45,584 bases of DNA, from contig NZ_PVLQ01000036.1 of the NCBI RefSeq assembly GCF_002980595.1, positions 1 to 45,584 on the forward strand, read 5' to 3'. The notes below the pieces were generated by a model that was not told where the DNA came from, did no database searches, and saw only the letters and a program-made list of their open reading frames with translations. Both the position numbers and the translations under genes were made by a program. The DNA comes from Malikia granosa. Lineage in GTDB: Bacteria > Pseudomonadota > Gammaproteobacteria > Burkholderiales > Burkholderiaceae_C. Positions 1-9,850 of the stretch are shown in pieces. The number at the start of each line of letters is the position of its first letter. Position 1 is the first letter of the stretch.

Positions 1-56
1 ATGACCAAGGCCGTCGAGTGATGGAACACCCGAGCAACAGGACCTGAAGCAGCCGC

Positions 57-73
57 TGTCCCAATCTGGAACA
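57..73. promoter_or_regulatory. Dyad, candidate upstream activator site
   Basis: The sequence TGTCCCAATCTGGAACA is a 17-bp dyad (TGTCCCA / TGGAACA, one mismatch in seven) centred about 105 bp upstream of the transcription start predicted from the sigma-54-type promoter at 146-161. TGT...ACA dyads at this distance are typical of enhancer-binding activators of sigma-54 promoters, including those that control acetoin and ethanol catabolism. A direct repeat TGACAG-TCG-TGACAG follows at 82-96. Which protein binds is unknown; the gene upstream lies outside the window. Confidence 0.45.
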
Positions 74-145
74 AGCCAGTGTGACAGTCGTGACAGCCAG
101 CCGGAAAACAGGCCGCAAGCAGGCCCCGCGCTGGCCGCCAAAGGC

Positions 146-161
146 TGGCACGGAACTTGAA
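146..161 (+). promoter_or_regulatory. Sigma-54 (RpoN) type promoter of the aldehyde dehydrogenase unit
   Basis: TGGCACG at 146-152 matches the -24 element perfectly and TTGAA at 157-161 sits at exactly the required spacing (TGGCAC-N5-TTG). The -12 element has A where C is usual (TTGC), the main weakness. The predicted start near 171 leaves a leader of about 50 nt to the ATG at 221. AcoD/ExaC-type aldehyde dehydrogenase genes are often sigma-54 dependent, which agrees. Confidence 0.5.
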
Positions 162-220
162 CTGAGTAGCAGGCCAGCAGGCAAATGACTCCATCCGCAA
201 CGCACAAAGAGGAAGACAAG

Positions 221-1741
<1,521 letters not shown>

Positions 1742-1812
1742 AAAGAGCCAGGCTCAGGCCCTTCAGGGGCGCTGGGCCTCAAGAGACCATCCAGCGCTGC
1801 GGCGCCTGGAGC

Positions 1813-1884
1813 GCCGCGGTCGCCGGGGGCGTCCACCTCATGCTGGAGTACCAGAAATCGGTGGCCGCCCCCGGCGACCGCGGC
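1813..1884. repeat. Long stem-loop between aldehyde dehydrogenase and DUF779 genes
   Basis: A 19-bp perfect inverted repeat (1813-1831 with 1866-1884, arms GCCGCGGTCGCCGGGGGCG and its complement) encloses two more aligned pairings, CCACC/GGTGG (1833-1837 with 1860-1864) and CTGG-AGTA-CCAG (1843-1854). Together they form one extended 72-nt hairpin. No T-tract follows, so it is not a classical terminator. It could stabilise the upstream mRNA, modulate expression of the downstream genes, or be an intergenic repeat element. I saw no second copy in the window. Confidence 0.8.
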
Positions 1885-1932
1885 TCTGTGCTTGGCAAGA
1901 CCAAGGCTGAAAACCACCAGAAGGAGATCCGC

Positions 1933-2325
1933 ATGGTTGAAAAAGTCATTGCCACCCCGGCCGCGCTCGAGCTGATCGAACAGCTCAAGGCCCAGCACGG
2001 CCCGGGCCTGATGTTCCACCAGTCCGGCGGCTGCTGCGACAACAGCGCAGCCAACTGCTACCTGCTCGGCGAGCTGACCACAGGCGCGAGCGATGTCCTG
2101 CTGGGCGAGATCGGCGGCTGCCCGTTCTACATCGGCAAGGCGCAGTACGGCTACTGGCGCCACACCCAGCTCATCATCGACGTGATCGAGGGCCATGGCG
2201 GCACCTTCTCGCTCGAAGGTCCGCTGGGCAAGGCCTTCCACACCCGCTCGCGCGTCTTCACGCCCGAGGAACTCGCCGAGCTCGATGCGCAGGCCCAGGA
2301 CTCCCGGCAGGACCGGCCCGCATGA
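1933..2325 (+). CDS. DUF779 family protein
   Basis: A protein of unknown biochemical function, 130 residues, repeatedly found beside acetaldehyde-type aldehyde dehydrogenases, as here. It has a conserved Cys cluster, GGCCDNSAANC near residues 36-46, and a second GGCPFYIG near 63-70. These suggest metal binding or a redox role, but this is inference. The start at 1933 is fixed by AAGGAGAT at 1920-1927; an upstream in-frame ATG at 1840 would run through the intergenic hairpin and lacks family similarity. The stop overlaps the start of the next gene by 4 nt (ATGA), so the two are probably translationally coupled. It is probably co-transcribed with the dehydrogenase. Confidence 0.85.
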   Translation: MVEKVIATPAALELIEQLKAQHGPGLMFHQSGGCCDNSAANCYLLGELTTGASDVLLGEIGGCPFYIGKAQYGYWRHTQLIIDVIEGHGGTFSLEGPLGKAFHTRSRVFTPEELAELDAQAQDSRQDRPA

Positions 2326-3044
2326 ACGGACCCGCCGAGACAGACAGGAGCCCTCCCGGGCGCTGCGATGCACACCGGGTCACCCTGCTCTACCTGCTGC
2401 TCGGCTCTGGCTGGATCCTGCTGTCGGACCGGGCCGTCCACGGCTGGATCAGTTCCCCGGCGCTGATCGAGATCGCCAGCCTGGCCAAGGGCTGGCTCTA
2501 CGTGCTGGTCACGACGCTTCTGCTCAACATGCTGATCCATCGCCTGCTGGCCCGGGTCCAGCAGGCGCATGAACAGAAGCAGCAGGCGCTGCGCCAGGCG
2601 GAGGCGCTGCGGCTGCAGGACCAGCAGCGCCAGCGCGCGCATCTCGAGGCCATGGTCGAGCGCAGGACCGCCGAGCTGCGCGAGGCCAAGGCTGCCGTCG
2701 AGGCGTCGTTGGCCGCCAGGAGCCACTACCTGGCCAGCCTGAGCCACGAGATCAGGAATCCCCTGGACGCGATCATCGACAACGCGCGCCTGCTGCGGCA
2801 GCCCGGCCTAGACGCCCAGCAGTCACACCGCCTCGACCAGCTCGAGAGCGCAGCTGGCCACCTGCTCGCGGGGGTGAACCAGCTGCTCGACCTGTCCAGG
2901 ATCGAGGCCGAGCAGCTCGTCCTCGAGGAAAAACCGGCTCGGGTCGATCGGATCGTCACCGAGGCGCGGGAAATGGTCGAGGACAGCGCGCGCGCCAGGG
3001 GGCTGGAGTTGCGCTGCGAGCTCGCCCCGGCAACAGCCGGCTAG
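2322..3044 (+). CDS. Membrane histidine kinase lacking the ATPase domain (truncated)
   Basis: A 240-residue protein with two membrane segments (about 19-37 and 55-77), a charged coiled coil (about 78-130) and a HisKA dimerisation/phosphoacceptor domain with H-box SHEIRNPLD, His142. It ends at residue 240 just where the HATPase_c domain should begin, so it has no N, G1 or G2 boxes and cannot phosphorylate itself. The TAG stop is followed after 27 nt by the end of tex on the other strand, so no missing part lies downstream. It is either the remnant of a hybrid kinase cut by a deletion, or a working phosphoacceptor or dimerisation partner for another kinase. Its start overlaps the DUF779 stop by 4 nt. 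Confidence 0.75.
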   Translation: MNGPAETDRSPPGRCDAHRVTLLYLLLGSGWILLSDRAVHGWISSPALIEIASLAKGWLYVLVTTLLLNMLIHRLLARVQQAHEQKQQALRQAEALRLQDQQRQRAHLEAMVERRTAELREAKAAVEASLAARSHYLASLSHEIRNPLDAIIDNARLLRQPGLDAQQSHRLDQLESAAGHLLAGVNQLLDLSRIEAEQLVLEEKPARVDRIVTEAREMVEDSARARGLELRCELAPATAG

Positions 3045-3071
3045 GCAGGCAGAACCCGCCCGCAGCCTCGA

Positions 3072-5465
3072 TCAGCGCTTGATTCCCTGCAGCTTGGCGA
3101 ACGCCGAGGCCAGCGCGCCGGCCGGTGCCGGATCGTTGCGCCCGCCACGCTGGGCCTGGCCGCGCCCGGCCGGCTGGAAGCGGTTGGCCCCGGCTGCACC
3201 TGAACCGGCACCAGCACCGCCGCCCTCGCGCCGCTCGCCGCGAGCGGCGCCCGCATCGAGCTTCATGCTCAGCGCGATGCGCTTGCGCGCGACATCGACC
3301 TCGACCACCCGGACCTTGACGATGTCGCCAGTCTTGACCACCTCGCGCGCGTCATTGACGAACTTGTTCGAGAGCTGGCTCACATGGACCAGGCCGTCCT
3401 GGTGCACGCCGAGGTCGACGAAGGCGCCAAACTGCGCGACGTTGCTGACCGTGCCTTCCAGGATCATGCCTTCCTTGAGGTCGGCGATGTCCTCGACGCC
3501 TTCGTTGAAGCGCGCGACCTGGAAGTCGGGGCGCGGGTCGCGGCCGGGTTTTTCCAGCTCGGCCAGGATGTCCTTGACGGTGATGACGCCAAACTGCTCG
3601 TTGGCCAGCAGCTCGGGCTTGACACCCTTGAGCAGGTCGCTGCGACCCATCAGCTCGGCCACCGGTTTTCCGGTCTTGTGCATGATCTGCTCGACCACCG
3701 GATAGGTCTCGGGGTGGACGCCGGTCATGTCGAGCGGGTTGTCGCCGCCGCGGATGCGCAGGAAGCCCGCGCTCTGCTCGAAGGTCTTGGCGCCGAGGCC
3801 GGTGACCTTCAGCAGGTCCTTGCGGCTCCTGAACTGGCCGTTGGCCTCGCGCCAGCGCACCACCGCCTTGGCCACGCTGTTCGACAGCCCCGAGACCCGG
3901 GCCAGCAGCGGCGCGCTGGCGGTATTGAGGTCGACGCCGACCGCGTTGACGCAGTCCTCGACCACGGTCTCGAGCGAGCGCGCGAGCTCGCCCTGGTTGA
4001 CGTCATGCTGGTACTGGCCGACGCCAATGCTCTTGGGGTCGATCTTGACCAGCTCGGCCAGCGGGTCCTGCAAGCGGCGCGCGATGCTGGCGGCGCCGCG
4101 CAGGCTCACATCGACATCGGGCATCTCCTGCGACGCGTATTCGCTCGCGGAATAGACCGAGGCGCCGGCCTCGCTGACCACCACCTTCTGCGGTGTCAGG
4201 CCGCGGTCGGCCAGCCGTTTCAGCAGGTCGGCCGCCAGCTTGTCGGTCTCGCGGCTGGCGGTGCCGTTGCCGATCGCGATCAATTGCACGCCATGCTTGA
4301 GACACAGCGCACCCAGGGTCGCGATCGAGCCCTCCCAGTCGCGCCTCGGCTCATGCGGGTAGACGGTCGCGGTATCGAGCAGCTTGCCGGTCTGGTCCAC
4401 CACCGCCACCTTGACCCCGGTGCGAATGCCAGGGTCGAGGCCCATCACGGCCTTGGGGCCGGCGGGCGCGGCCAGCAGCAGGTCGCGCAGGTTGTCGGCA
4501 AAGACCTTGATCGCGACCTTCTCGGCCTCGTCGCGCAGCCGGGTGAGCAGGTCGCGCTCGGTGGACAGGCTCAGCTTGACGCGCCAGGTCCAGGCCACGC
4601 ATTTGCGCAGCAGGTCGTCGGCGGGACGGCCCTGGTGACTCCAGCCCAGCTGGCGCGCGATGCGGCCCTCGGCCAGCGAAGGCACACTGCCGGGCCGGGT
4701 GCCGGCGGGCAGTTCGGCCTCGGGCAGCACCAGGCGGGCGTCGAGGATCTCGAGCGCGCGACCGCGGAACACGGCGAGTGCCCGGTGCGAGGGCACGCGA
4801 GCGATCGGCTCCTCGTAGTCGAAGTAGTCGCGGAACTTGGCGTTGTCGGGCTGGTTCTCGTCCTTACCCTCGACTTTTCGACTCTGCAGCAGGCCTTCCT
4901 GCCACAGCCATTCGCGCAGGGTCTGCACCAGCCCTGCATCCTCGGCCCAGCGCTCGGACAAGATGTCGCGCACCCCGTCGAGCACCGCCGCCACGGTGGT
5001 GAAGTCGCTGCCGTCCTCGCCCTTTTCCGGCTTGACAAAGCCTTTGGCCTCGTCGGCCGGCACCAGGCTCGGATCGGCGAACAGCAAGTCAGCCAGCGGC
5101 TCGATGCCGTTCTCGCGCGCGATCATGCCCTTGGTGCGGCGCTTCGGCTTGTAGGGCAGGTACAGGTCTTCGAGCTCCTGCTTGGTCGGCGCAGCTTCGA
5201 TCGCGGCCTGCAGCTCGGGCGTGAGCTTGCCCTGCTCGGCGATGCTTTTCAGCACCGCGGCGCGGCGGTCCTCGAGCTCGCGCAGATAGCCCAGGCGCTG
5301 CTCGAGTTCGCGCAGCTGGATGTCGTCGAGGCCGTCGGTGGCCTCCTTGCGGTAGCGGGCGATGAAGGGCACGGTGGCGCCGCCGTCGAGCAGCTCGACC
5401 GCTGCCTTGACCTGTTGGGGTTTGACCGAGAGTTCCTGCGCGATCTGCGCGATGATTTTTTGCAT
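3072..5465 (-). CDS. tex: Tex family S1 RNA-binding transcription accessory protein
   Basis: Tex is a conserved cytoplasmic nucleic-acid-binding protein linked to transcription and RNA quality control. The 797 residues show the Tex N-terminal helical region (including [19 protein letters not shown]), a YqgF-like nuclease-fold domain ([16 protein letters not shown]), helix-hairpin-helix motifs ([15 protein letters not shown]) and an S1 domain at about 663-734 ([17 protein letters not shown]). A Gly/Arg-rich tail of about 60 residues follows. I chose the ATG at 5465, giving [12 protein letters not shown], because homologues start there; no strong Shine-Dalgarno is visible. It converges with the truncated kinase gene (27-nt gap). 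The GST gene lies upstream on the same strand. Confidence 0.95.
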   Translation of the reverse strand: MQKIIAQIAQELSVKPQQVKAAVELLDGGATVPFIARYRKEATDGLDDIQLRELEQRLGYLRELEDRRAAVLKSIAEQGKLTPELQAAIEAAPTKQELEDLYLPYKPKRRTKGMIARENGIEPLADLLFADPSLVPADEAKGFVKPEKGEDGSDFTTVAAVLDGVRDILSERWAEDAGLVQTLREWLWQEGLLQSRKVEGKDENQPDNAKFRDYFDYEEPIARVPSHRALAVFRGRALEILDARLVLPEAELPAGTRPGSVPSLAEGRIARQLGWSHQGRPADDLLRKCVAWTWRVKLSLSTERDLLTRLRDEAEKVAIKVFADNLRDLLLAAPAGPKAVMGLDPGIRTGVKVAVVDQTGKLLDTATVYPHEPRRDWEGSIATLGALCLKHGVQLIAIGNGTASRETDKLAADLLKRLADRGLTPQKVVVSEAGASVYSASEYASQEMPDVDVSLRGAASIARRLQDPLAELVKIDPKSIGVGQYQHDVNQGELARSLETVVEDCVNAVGVDLNTASAPLLARVSGLSNSVAKAVVRWREANGQFRSRKDLLKVTGLGAKTFEQSAGFLRIRGGDNPLDMTGVHPETYPVVEQIMHKTGKPVAELMGRSDLLKGVKPELLANEQFGVITVKDILAELEKPGRDPRPDFQVARFNEGVEDIADLKEGMILEGTVSNVAQFGAFVDLGVHQDGLVHVSQLSNKFVNDAREVVKTGDIVKVRVVEVDVARKRIALSMKLDAGAARGERREGGGAGAGSGAAGANRFQPAGRGQAQRGGRNDPAPAGALASAFAKLQGIKR

Positions 5466-5570
5466 GCTGACAAGGGAGTCCGGCAGACCGCATTCACGGC
5501 CCACCACGACGATGAAGGAAAGGGCATGAGTTTGCCAGATCGGTGCCAGGCTTTCACCCTGCAGCAGCAG

Positions 5571-6236
5571 CTACTGCGCGCCGGGCTGGAAGGCGGGAAA
5601 GCGCTGCACCCGCTGCCCAGCCAGCTTGACCATGCAGGCCTCGAACAGGGGTCTGGCCAGCCAGCGGGCCAGCCAGGCCTGCAGCGCCGGGAGGGGCTGG
5701 AGCGACCACCAGGCCGGATCGATGGCCGCGAACTGGCGCACGAAGGGAAAGATCGCCAGGTCGGTCGCGCAGGGCCGCTCGCCGCCGAGCCAGGGGCTGT
5801 GCTGCAGGAGCTGCTCGAGCGGTCGCAGCAGCACTTGCAGCGCCGGCTCGCGCGCCAGCTCCGGGTCGGTCACGCCATGGCGCTCGGGATACTTGTAGCG
5901 GTCGAGCTGCTGCTTGAACGGCCCGTCGTTGCGCGCGAGCAGATCGAGGTTGCGCGGGCTCTGGCCCAGGCTCCACCAGCCCTCGGGGTCGGCGGACAGG
6001 GCCCAGCGCATGATGTCCCAGCTCTGCTCGAGCACCTGGCCGTCGGGCAGGCGCAGCACCGGCACCGTTCCCTTGGGCGACAGCGCCAGCAGCTCGGCCG
6101 GCTTGTCGCGCAACACGATCTCGAAGGCCTCGAAGGGCTGGCGCGCGATCAGCAGCGCCAGGCGGGCGCGCATCGCATAGGGACAGCGGCGGTAGCTATA
6201 GAGCAGCGGCAGCTCGGAATGGACGACGGCATTCAT
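5571..6236 (-). CDS. Glutathione S-transferase family protein
   Basis: A cytosolic GST-fold protein of 221 residues. The N-terminal thioredoxin-like domain opens with YSYRRCPYAMRARLAL, whose Cys18 in a CPYA motif is the probable catalytic residue, as in omega-like and glutaredoxin-2-like GSTs. It continues with the glutathione-contacting KGTVPVL and EQSWDIM segments. The C-terminal half is the all-helical domain. A Cys-type GST suggests thiol transfer or deglutathionylation rather than classical conjugation; the substrate cannot be read from sequence. The start at 6236 is the ATG directly before the conserved domain; upstream in-frame codons belong to the region divergent from recC. Confidence 0.85.
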   Translation of the reverse strand: MNAVVHSELPLLYSYRRCPYAMRARLALLIARQPFEAFEIVLRDKPAELLALSPKGTVPVLRLPDGQVLEQSWDIMRWALSADPEGWWSLGQSPRNLDLLARNDGPFKQQLDRYKYPERHGVTDPELAREPALQVLLRPLEQLLQHSPWLGGERPCATDLAIFPFVRQFAAIDPAWWSLQPLPALQAWLARWLARPLFEACMVKLAGQRVQRFPAFQPGAQ

Positions 6237-6342
6237 GGCTGGATTGTCACCCGCGAGCCAAATGAGGCGACGGGCTTGCGACAATAGGCCTTGACGACTG
6301 CCATTGCGTGCCGATGAGGCGCGCCGACCCGAGGAAATCCCC

Positions 6343-9300
6343 ATGACCCCCGCCCCCAGTCCCCTGCTGCCCGGCTTCATCGCGCTGCACGGCAACCGCG
6401 CCGAGGACCTGGCGCAGGCGCTGATCGCCTGGCTGCAGCAGCACCCGCTGGCCCCGCTGGAGGAGGAGATCATCCTGGTCCAGAGCAGCGGCATGGCCGA
6501 ATGGTTCAAGACCGAGCTGGCCTGCCAGGCCGGCGTCTGCGCGGCGGCGCGGGTCGAGCTGCCGGGGCGCTTCATCTGGCGCACCTACCGCCAGGTGCTG
6601 GGCGCAGGCGCGGTGCCGCGCGAATCGCCGCTGGACAAGCTGCCGATGACCTGGCGCCTGGTCCAGCTGCTGCCCGGCCTGCTGGATGAGCCGGCCTTCG
6701 CGCCGATTGCGCATTACTTGCAGCCGGGCGAACCCGAGCGGCTGCCGCAGCTGGCCGCGCAGCTGGCCGACCTGTTCGACCAGTACCAGAACTACCGCGC
6801 CGACTGGCTGCAGGACTGGGCCGCGGGCCGCGACCAGCTGCGCGACGCCAGCGGCCGCCTCAATGCGCTGGCCGACGAGCAGCGCTGGCAGCCGGCGCTG
6901 TGGCGCGCCGTGCTCGACACCCTGACGCCCGAGCAGCGCGCGGCTACCCGCCCCGACCTGCACCGGCAGGTGCTGGACCGGCTCGATGATCCGGCCTTCA
7001 CGCCGGAGCGGGTCGCGCGGCGCATCGTCGTCTTCGGCATGAGCCATATCCCGGGCCCGATGCTGGAGACCCTGGCCGGACTGGCCCGGCACAGCCAGGT
7101 GATGCTGGCGGTGCCCAATCCCTGCCGCTTCCACTGGGGCGACATCATGGAGGGGCGCGAGCTGCTGCGAGCCAGGCGCCGGCGCCATCCGCTGCGCCGG
7201 GGCGTCGAACTGGCCGAGCTGCCGCTGGAGGACCTGCACCTGCATGCCCATCCGCTGCTGGCGGCCTGGGGCCGCCAGGGGCGCGACTTCATCCGCCAGC
7301 TCGACGACTTCGACGACAGCGTGGCCACCAGCCAGCGCTTCCCGAGCCTGCGCATCGACCTGTTCGACGAGCAGGAGGAAAGCGCGGCCACGCCGCTGCT
7401 GGCCCGGGTCCAGCAGCGCATCCGCGACCTGGAGCCGCTCGATCCGCAGCGCAAGGGCCCGCCGCTGGCCGCGGACGACCGCTCGATCCTGTTCCATCTC
7501 GCGCACAGCCCGGTGCGCGAGCTCGAGGTGCTGCACGACCAGCTGCTGGGCCTGCTGGCCGGCCCGGAGCTGAACCCGCGCGACATCGTGGTCATGGTGC
7601 CCGACGTGCAGCAGATGGCGCCCGCGATCCGGGCCGTGTTCGGCCAATACCCGCGCCAGGACCGGCGCCATATCCCGTTCGACATCGCCGACCTGAGCGC
7701 CAAGGCCAGCAGCCCGGTGGTCGGCGCCGTCGAATGGCTGCTCAAGCTGCCGGGCCAGCGCTGCGGCCTGAGCGAGCTGGTCGACCTGCTCGAGGTGCCG
7801 GCCATCGCGCGCCGCTTCGGCATCGAGGCCGAGCAGCTGCCGCTGCTCGCGCAATGGATGGGCGGCGCCGGCATCCGCTGGGGCCTGCATGCCGGCCAGC
7901 GCGAGCAGCTCGACCTGGCCGCCTGCGGCGAGCAGAACAGCGCCTGGTTCGGCCTGCAGCGCATGCTGCTGGGCTATGCCACCGGATCGCTGGCCGAGCT
8001 GGAGCAGGCCGCAGGCTGGCAGGGCATCGAGCCCTATGCCGAGGTCGGCGGGCTCGACGCCGAGCTCGCGGGCAGCCTGGCCCATCTGCTGCAGGCCTTG
8101 ACGCAGTGGTGGCGGCACAGCACCGGATCGGCCAGCCCGACCGACTGGTGCGAGCGGGCGCGCTGGCTGCTGGCCGCGCTGTTCCAGCCGGTCGACGAGA
8201 CCGACAGCCAGGCCATCGCCGCGCTCGACGAGGGCCTGTCGGCCTGGCGCAATGCCTGCGACCAGGCCGGCTTCGTGCAGCCGGCGCCGCTGGCCGCGCT
8301 GCGCCAGGGCTGGCTGGAGGCGCTCGAGGTGCCGCGGCTGGAGCAGCGCTTCCGTGCCGGCGGCGTCACCTTCTGCACCCTGATGCCGATGCGCGCGATC
8401 CCGTTCCAGGTCGTCTGCCTGCTCGGCATGAACGACGGCGACTACCCGCGCCGCGCCATGCGCAGCGACTTCGACCTGATGGGCCTGCCCGGCCAGTTCC
8501 GGCCCGGCGACCGCTCGCGCCAGCATGACGACCGCCAGCTCATGCTCGAGGCCCTGCTGTCGGCCAGGCGCCTGCTCTACATCAGCTGGACCGGGCGCAG
8601 CGTGCGCGACAACAGCGCGCAGCCGCCCTCGGTGCTGGTGTCGCAGCTGCGCGACTACCTGGCCGCGGCCTGGGGTCCCGAGGCGGTGGCGCAGCGCAGC
8701 ACCGAGCATCCGCTGCAGCCCTTCAGCCGGCGCTATTTCGAGGCTGGCTCCGAGCTGCTGACCTATGCGCGCGAATGGCGCAGCGCGCATGATCAGCTGG
8801 CCGGCGCGGCGTTGCCGGATCAGTCGATGACGCTGTCCGCCCAAGAGCCCGACCGGAGCGTGGCGCTGACGCTGGAGCGGCTCGAGCGCTTCCTGCGCAA
8901 TCCGGTCAAGACCTTCTTCCGCGAGCGCCTGAGCGTGAGCTTCTGGACCCCGCAGCAGGAGCCCGGCGACACCGAGGCCTTCGGCTTCGACGGCCTGCAG
9001 CAGTACCAGTTGCTGCAGCAGCAGGTCCAGCATTGGCCGGCGCCCCAGGCCGGCATCGACCTGTCGGGCTTGATCGCGCACAAGCTCGAGGGTCTGCGCC
9101 GCTCGGGCGCGCTGCCGATGCAGGGCCTGGGCGCGCTCAAGCAGCAGGAGCTGCAAGCCACCCTGGAGGCCATGGGCCGGGCCTGGCAGCAGGCGGGCCA
9201 GGATTTCCCGCAAGCAGCCGAACGGCTGGCGGTCGAGTTCGGGCACCAGGGCCTGCTGCTGCGCGACTGGATCGACCCGGTCTACCGCAACGAGGCTGGC

Positions 9301-9822
9301 GAACAGGCCTGGCTCCGGCTGGAATCGGGCAAGCTGACCGACGGCAAGAAGCAGCCGATGCCGCGCGCCGACAAGCTGGTGTCGGCCTGGCTGGTCTCGC
9401 TGCTGGCCGCGGCCTGCGGCCAGCGCCTGCACGGGCGCGTGGTGGGACAGGACGGCGTCCTCGAGATAGCGCCGATGGAAGCAGGCAGCGCGATCGCGGG
9501 GCTGCAATCCCTGTTCGAGCTCTGGCTGCTGGGCATGCGCGAGCCGCTGCCGCTGCCGCTCAGGACCGGGCTGGCGGTCGCGCGCGACCTCGACGGCGAC
9601 GGCAGCGATCCGGCCAAGGTCTACGAGGGCAATGGCGACGCCTTCAGCGACTCGCTGGCCGAGGTCAATGACATGTGCCTGGCCCGCCTCTACCCGGACT
9701 TCGAGGCGCTGCAGGCCGCCAGGACCGAATCCGGCGCTGGCCTGCAGGCGCTCGCCGAACAGCTGTACGTCCCGCTGCTCGACTGGGCCGCGCGCCATGT
9801 CAACGCCCGCCTGCACGCCTGA
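6343..9822 (+). CDS. recC: Exodeoxyribonuclease V subunit gamma (RecC)
   Basis: RecC is the subunit of RecBCD that splits the duplex and recognises Chi during repair of double-strand breaks. The 1159-residue length agrees with the family. Visible RecC features are the N-terminal HGNRAEDLAQAL and LVQSSGMAEWFK (degenerate helicase motif I region) and PGRFIWRTYRQVLG, followed by the inactive helicase-like core and a C-terminal nuclease-like fold. Start: GAGGAAAT at 6331-6338 sits just before the ATG at 6343; the in-frame ATG at 6304 is less likely. recB follows after 28 nt and recD overlaps recB, so this is a recC-recB-recD operon without the ptr gene that enterobacteria carry inside it. Confidence 0.95.
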   Translation: MTPAPSPLLPGFIALHGNRAEDLAQALIAWLQQHPLAPLEEEIILVQSSGMAEWFKTELACQAGVCAAARVELPGRFIWRTYRQVLGAGAVPRESPLDKLPMTWRLVQLLPGLLDEPAFAPIAHYLQPGEPERLPQLAAQLADLFDQYQNYRADWLQDWAAGRDQLRDASGRLNALADEQRWQPALWRAVLDTLTPEQRAATRPDLHRQVLDRLDDPAFTPERVARRIVVFGMSHIPGPMLETLAGLARHSQVMLAVPNPCRFHWGDIMEGRELLRARRRRHPLRRGVELAELPLEDLHLHAHPLLAAWGRQGRDFIRQLDDFDDSVATSQRFPSLRIDLFDEQEESAATPLLARVQQRIRDLEPLDPQRKGPPLAADDRSILFHLAHSPVRELEVLHDQLLGLLAGPELNPRDIVVMVPDVQQMAPAIRAVFGQYPRQDRRHIPFDIADLSAKASSPVVGAVEWLLKLPGQRCGLSELVDLLEVPAIARRFGIEAEQLPLLAQWMGGAGIRWGLHAGQREQLDLAACGEQNSAWFGLQRMLLGYATGSLAELEQAAGWQGIEPYAEVGGLDAELAGSLAHLLQALTQWWRHSTGSASPTDWCERARWLLAALFQPVDETDSQAIAALDEGLSAWRNACDQAGFVQPAPLAALRQGWLEALEVPRLEQRFRAGGVTFCTLMPMRAIPFQVVCLLGMNDGDYPRRAMRSDFDLMGLPGQFRPGDRSRQHDDRQLMLEALLSARRLLYISWTGRSVRDNSAQPPSVLVSQLRDYLAAAWGPEAVAQRSTEHPLQPFSRRYFEAGSELLTYAREWRSAHDQLAGAALPDQSMTLSAQEPDRSVALTLERLERFLRNPVKTFFRERLSVSFWTPQQEPGDTEAFGFDGLQQYQLLQQQVQHWPAPQAGIDLSGLIAHKLEGLRRSGALPMQGLGALKQQELQATLEAMGRAWQQAGQDFPQAAERLAVEFGHQGLLLRDWIDPVYRNEAGEQAWLRLESGKLTDGKKQPMPRADKLVSAWLVSLLAAACGQRLHGRVVGQDGVLEIAPMEAGSAIAGLQSLFELWLLGMREPLPLPLRTGLAVARDLDGDGSDPAKVYEGNGDAFSDSLAEVNDMCLARLYPDFEALQAARTESGAGLQALAEQLYVPLLDWAARHVNARLHA

Positions 9823-9850
9823 AGGCCAACCGCCCCACCCCGATCAGCCC

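Noticed and set aside
25-47. Short open stretches at the left edge that might be the end of an upstream gene
   Set aside because: Several frames stop within the first 47 bases, and nothing in the few residues identifies a family.
3384-6287. 967-codon open frame antisense to tex and the GST gene
   Set aside because: It spans two real genes and their spacer and has no recognisable motif; it results from strong third-position GC bias.
6247-9816. 1189-codon open frame antisense to recC
   Set aside because: It mirrors recC in a GC-rich genome, is dominated by Arg/Gln/Ala/Leu/His without domains, and recC has clear family motifs along its length.
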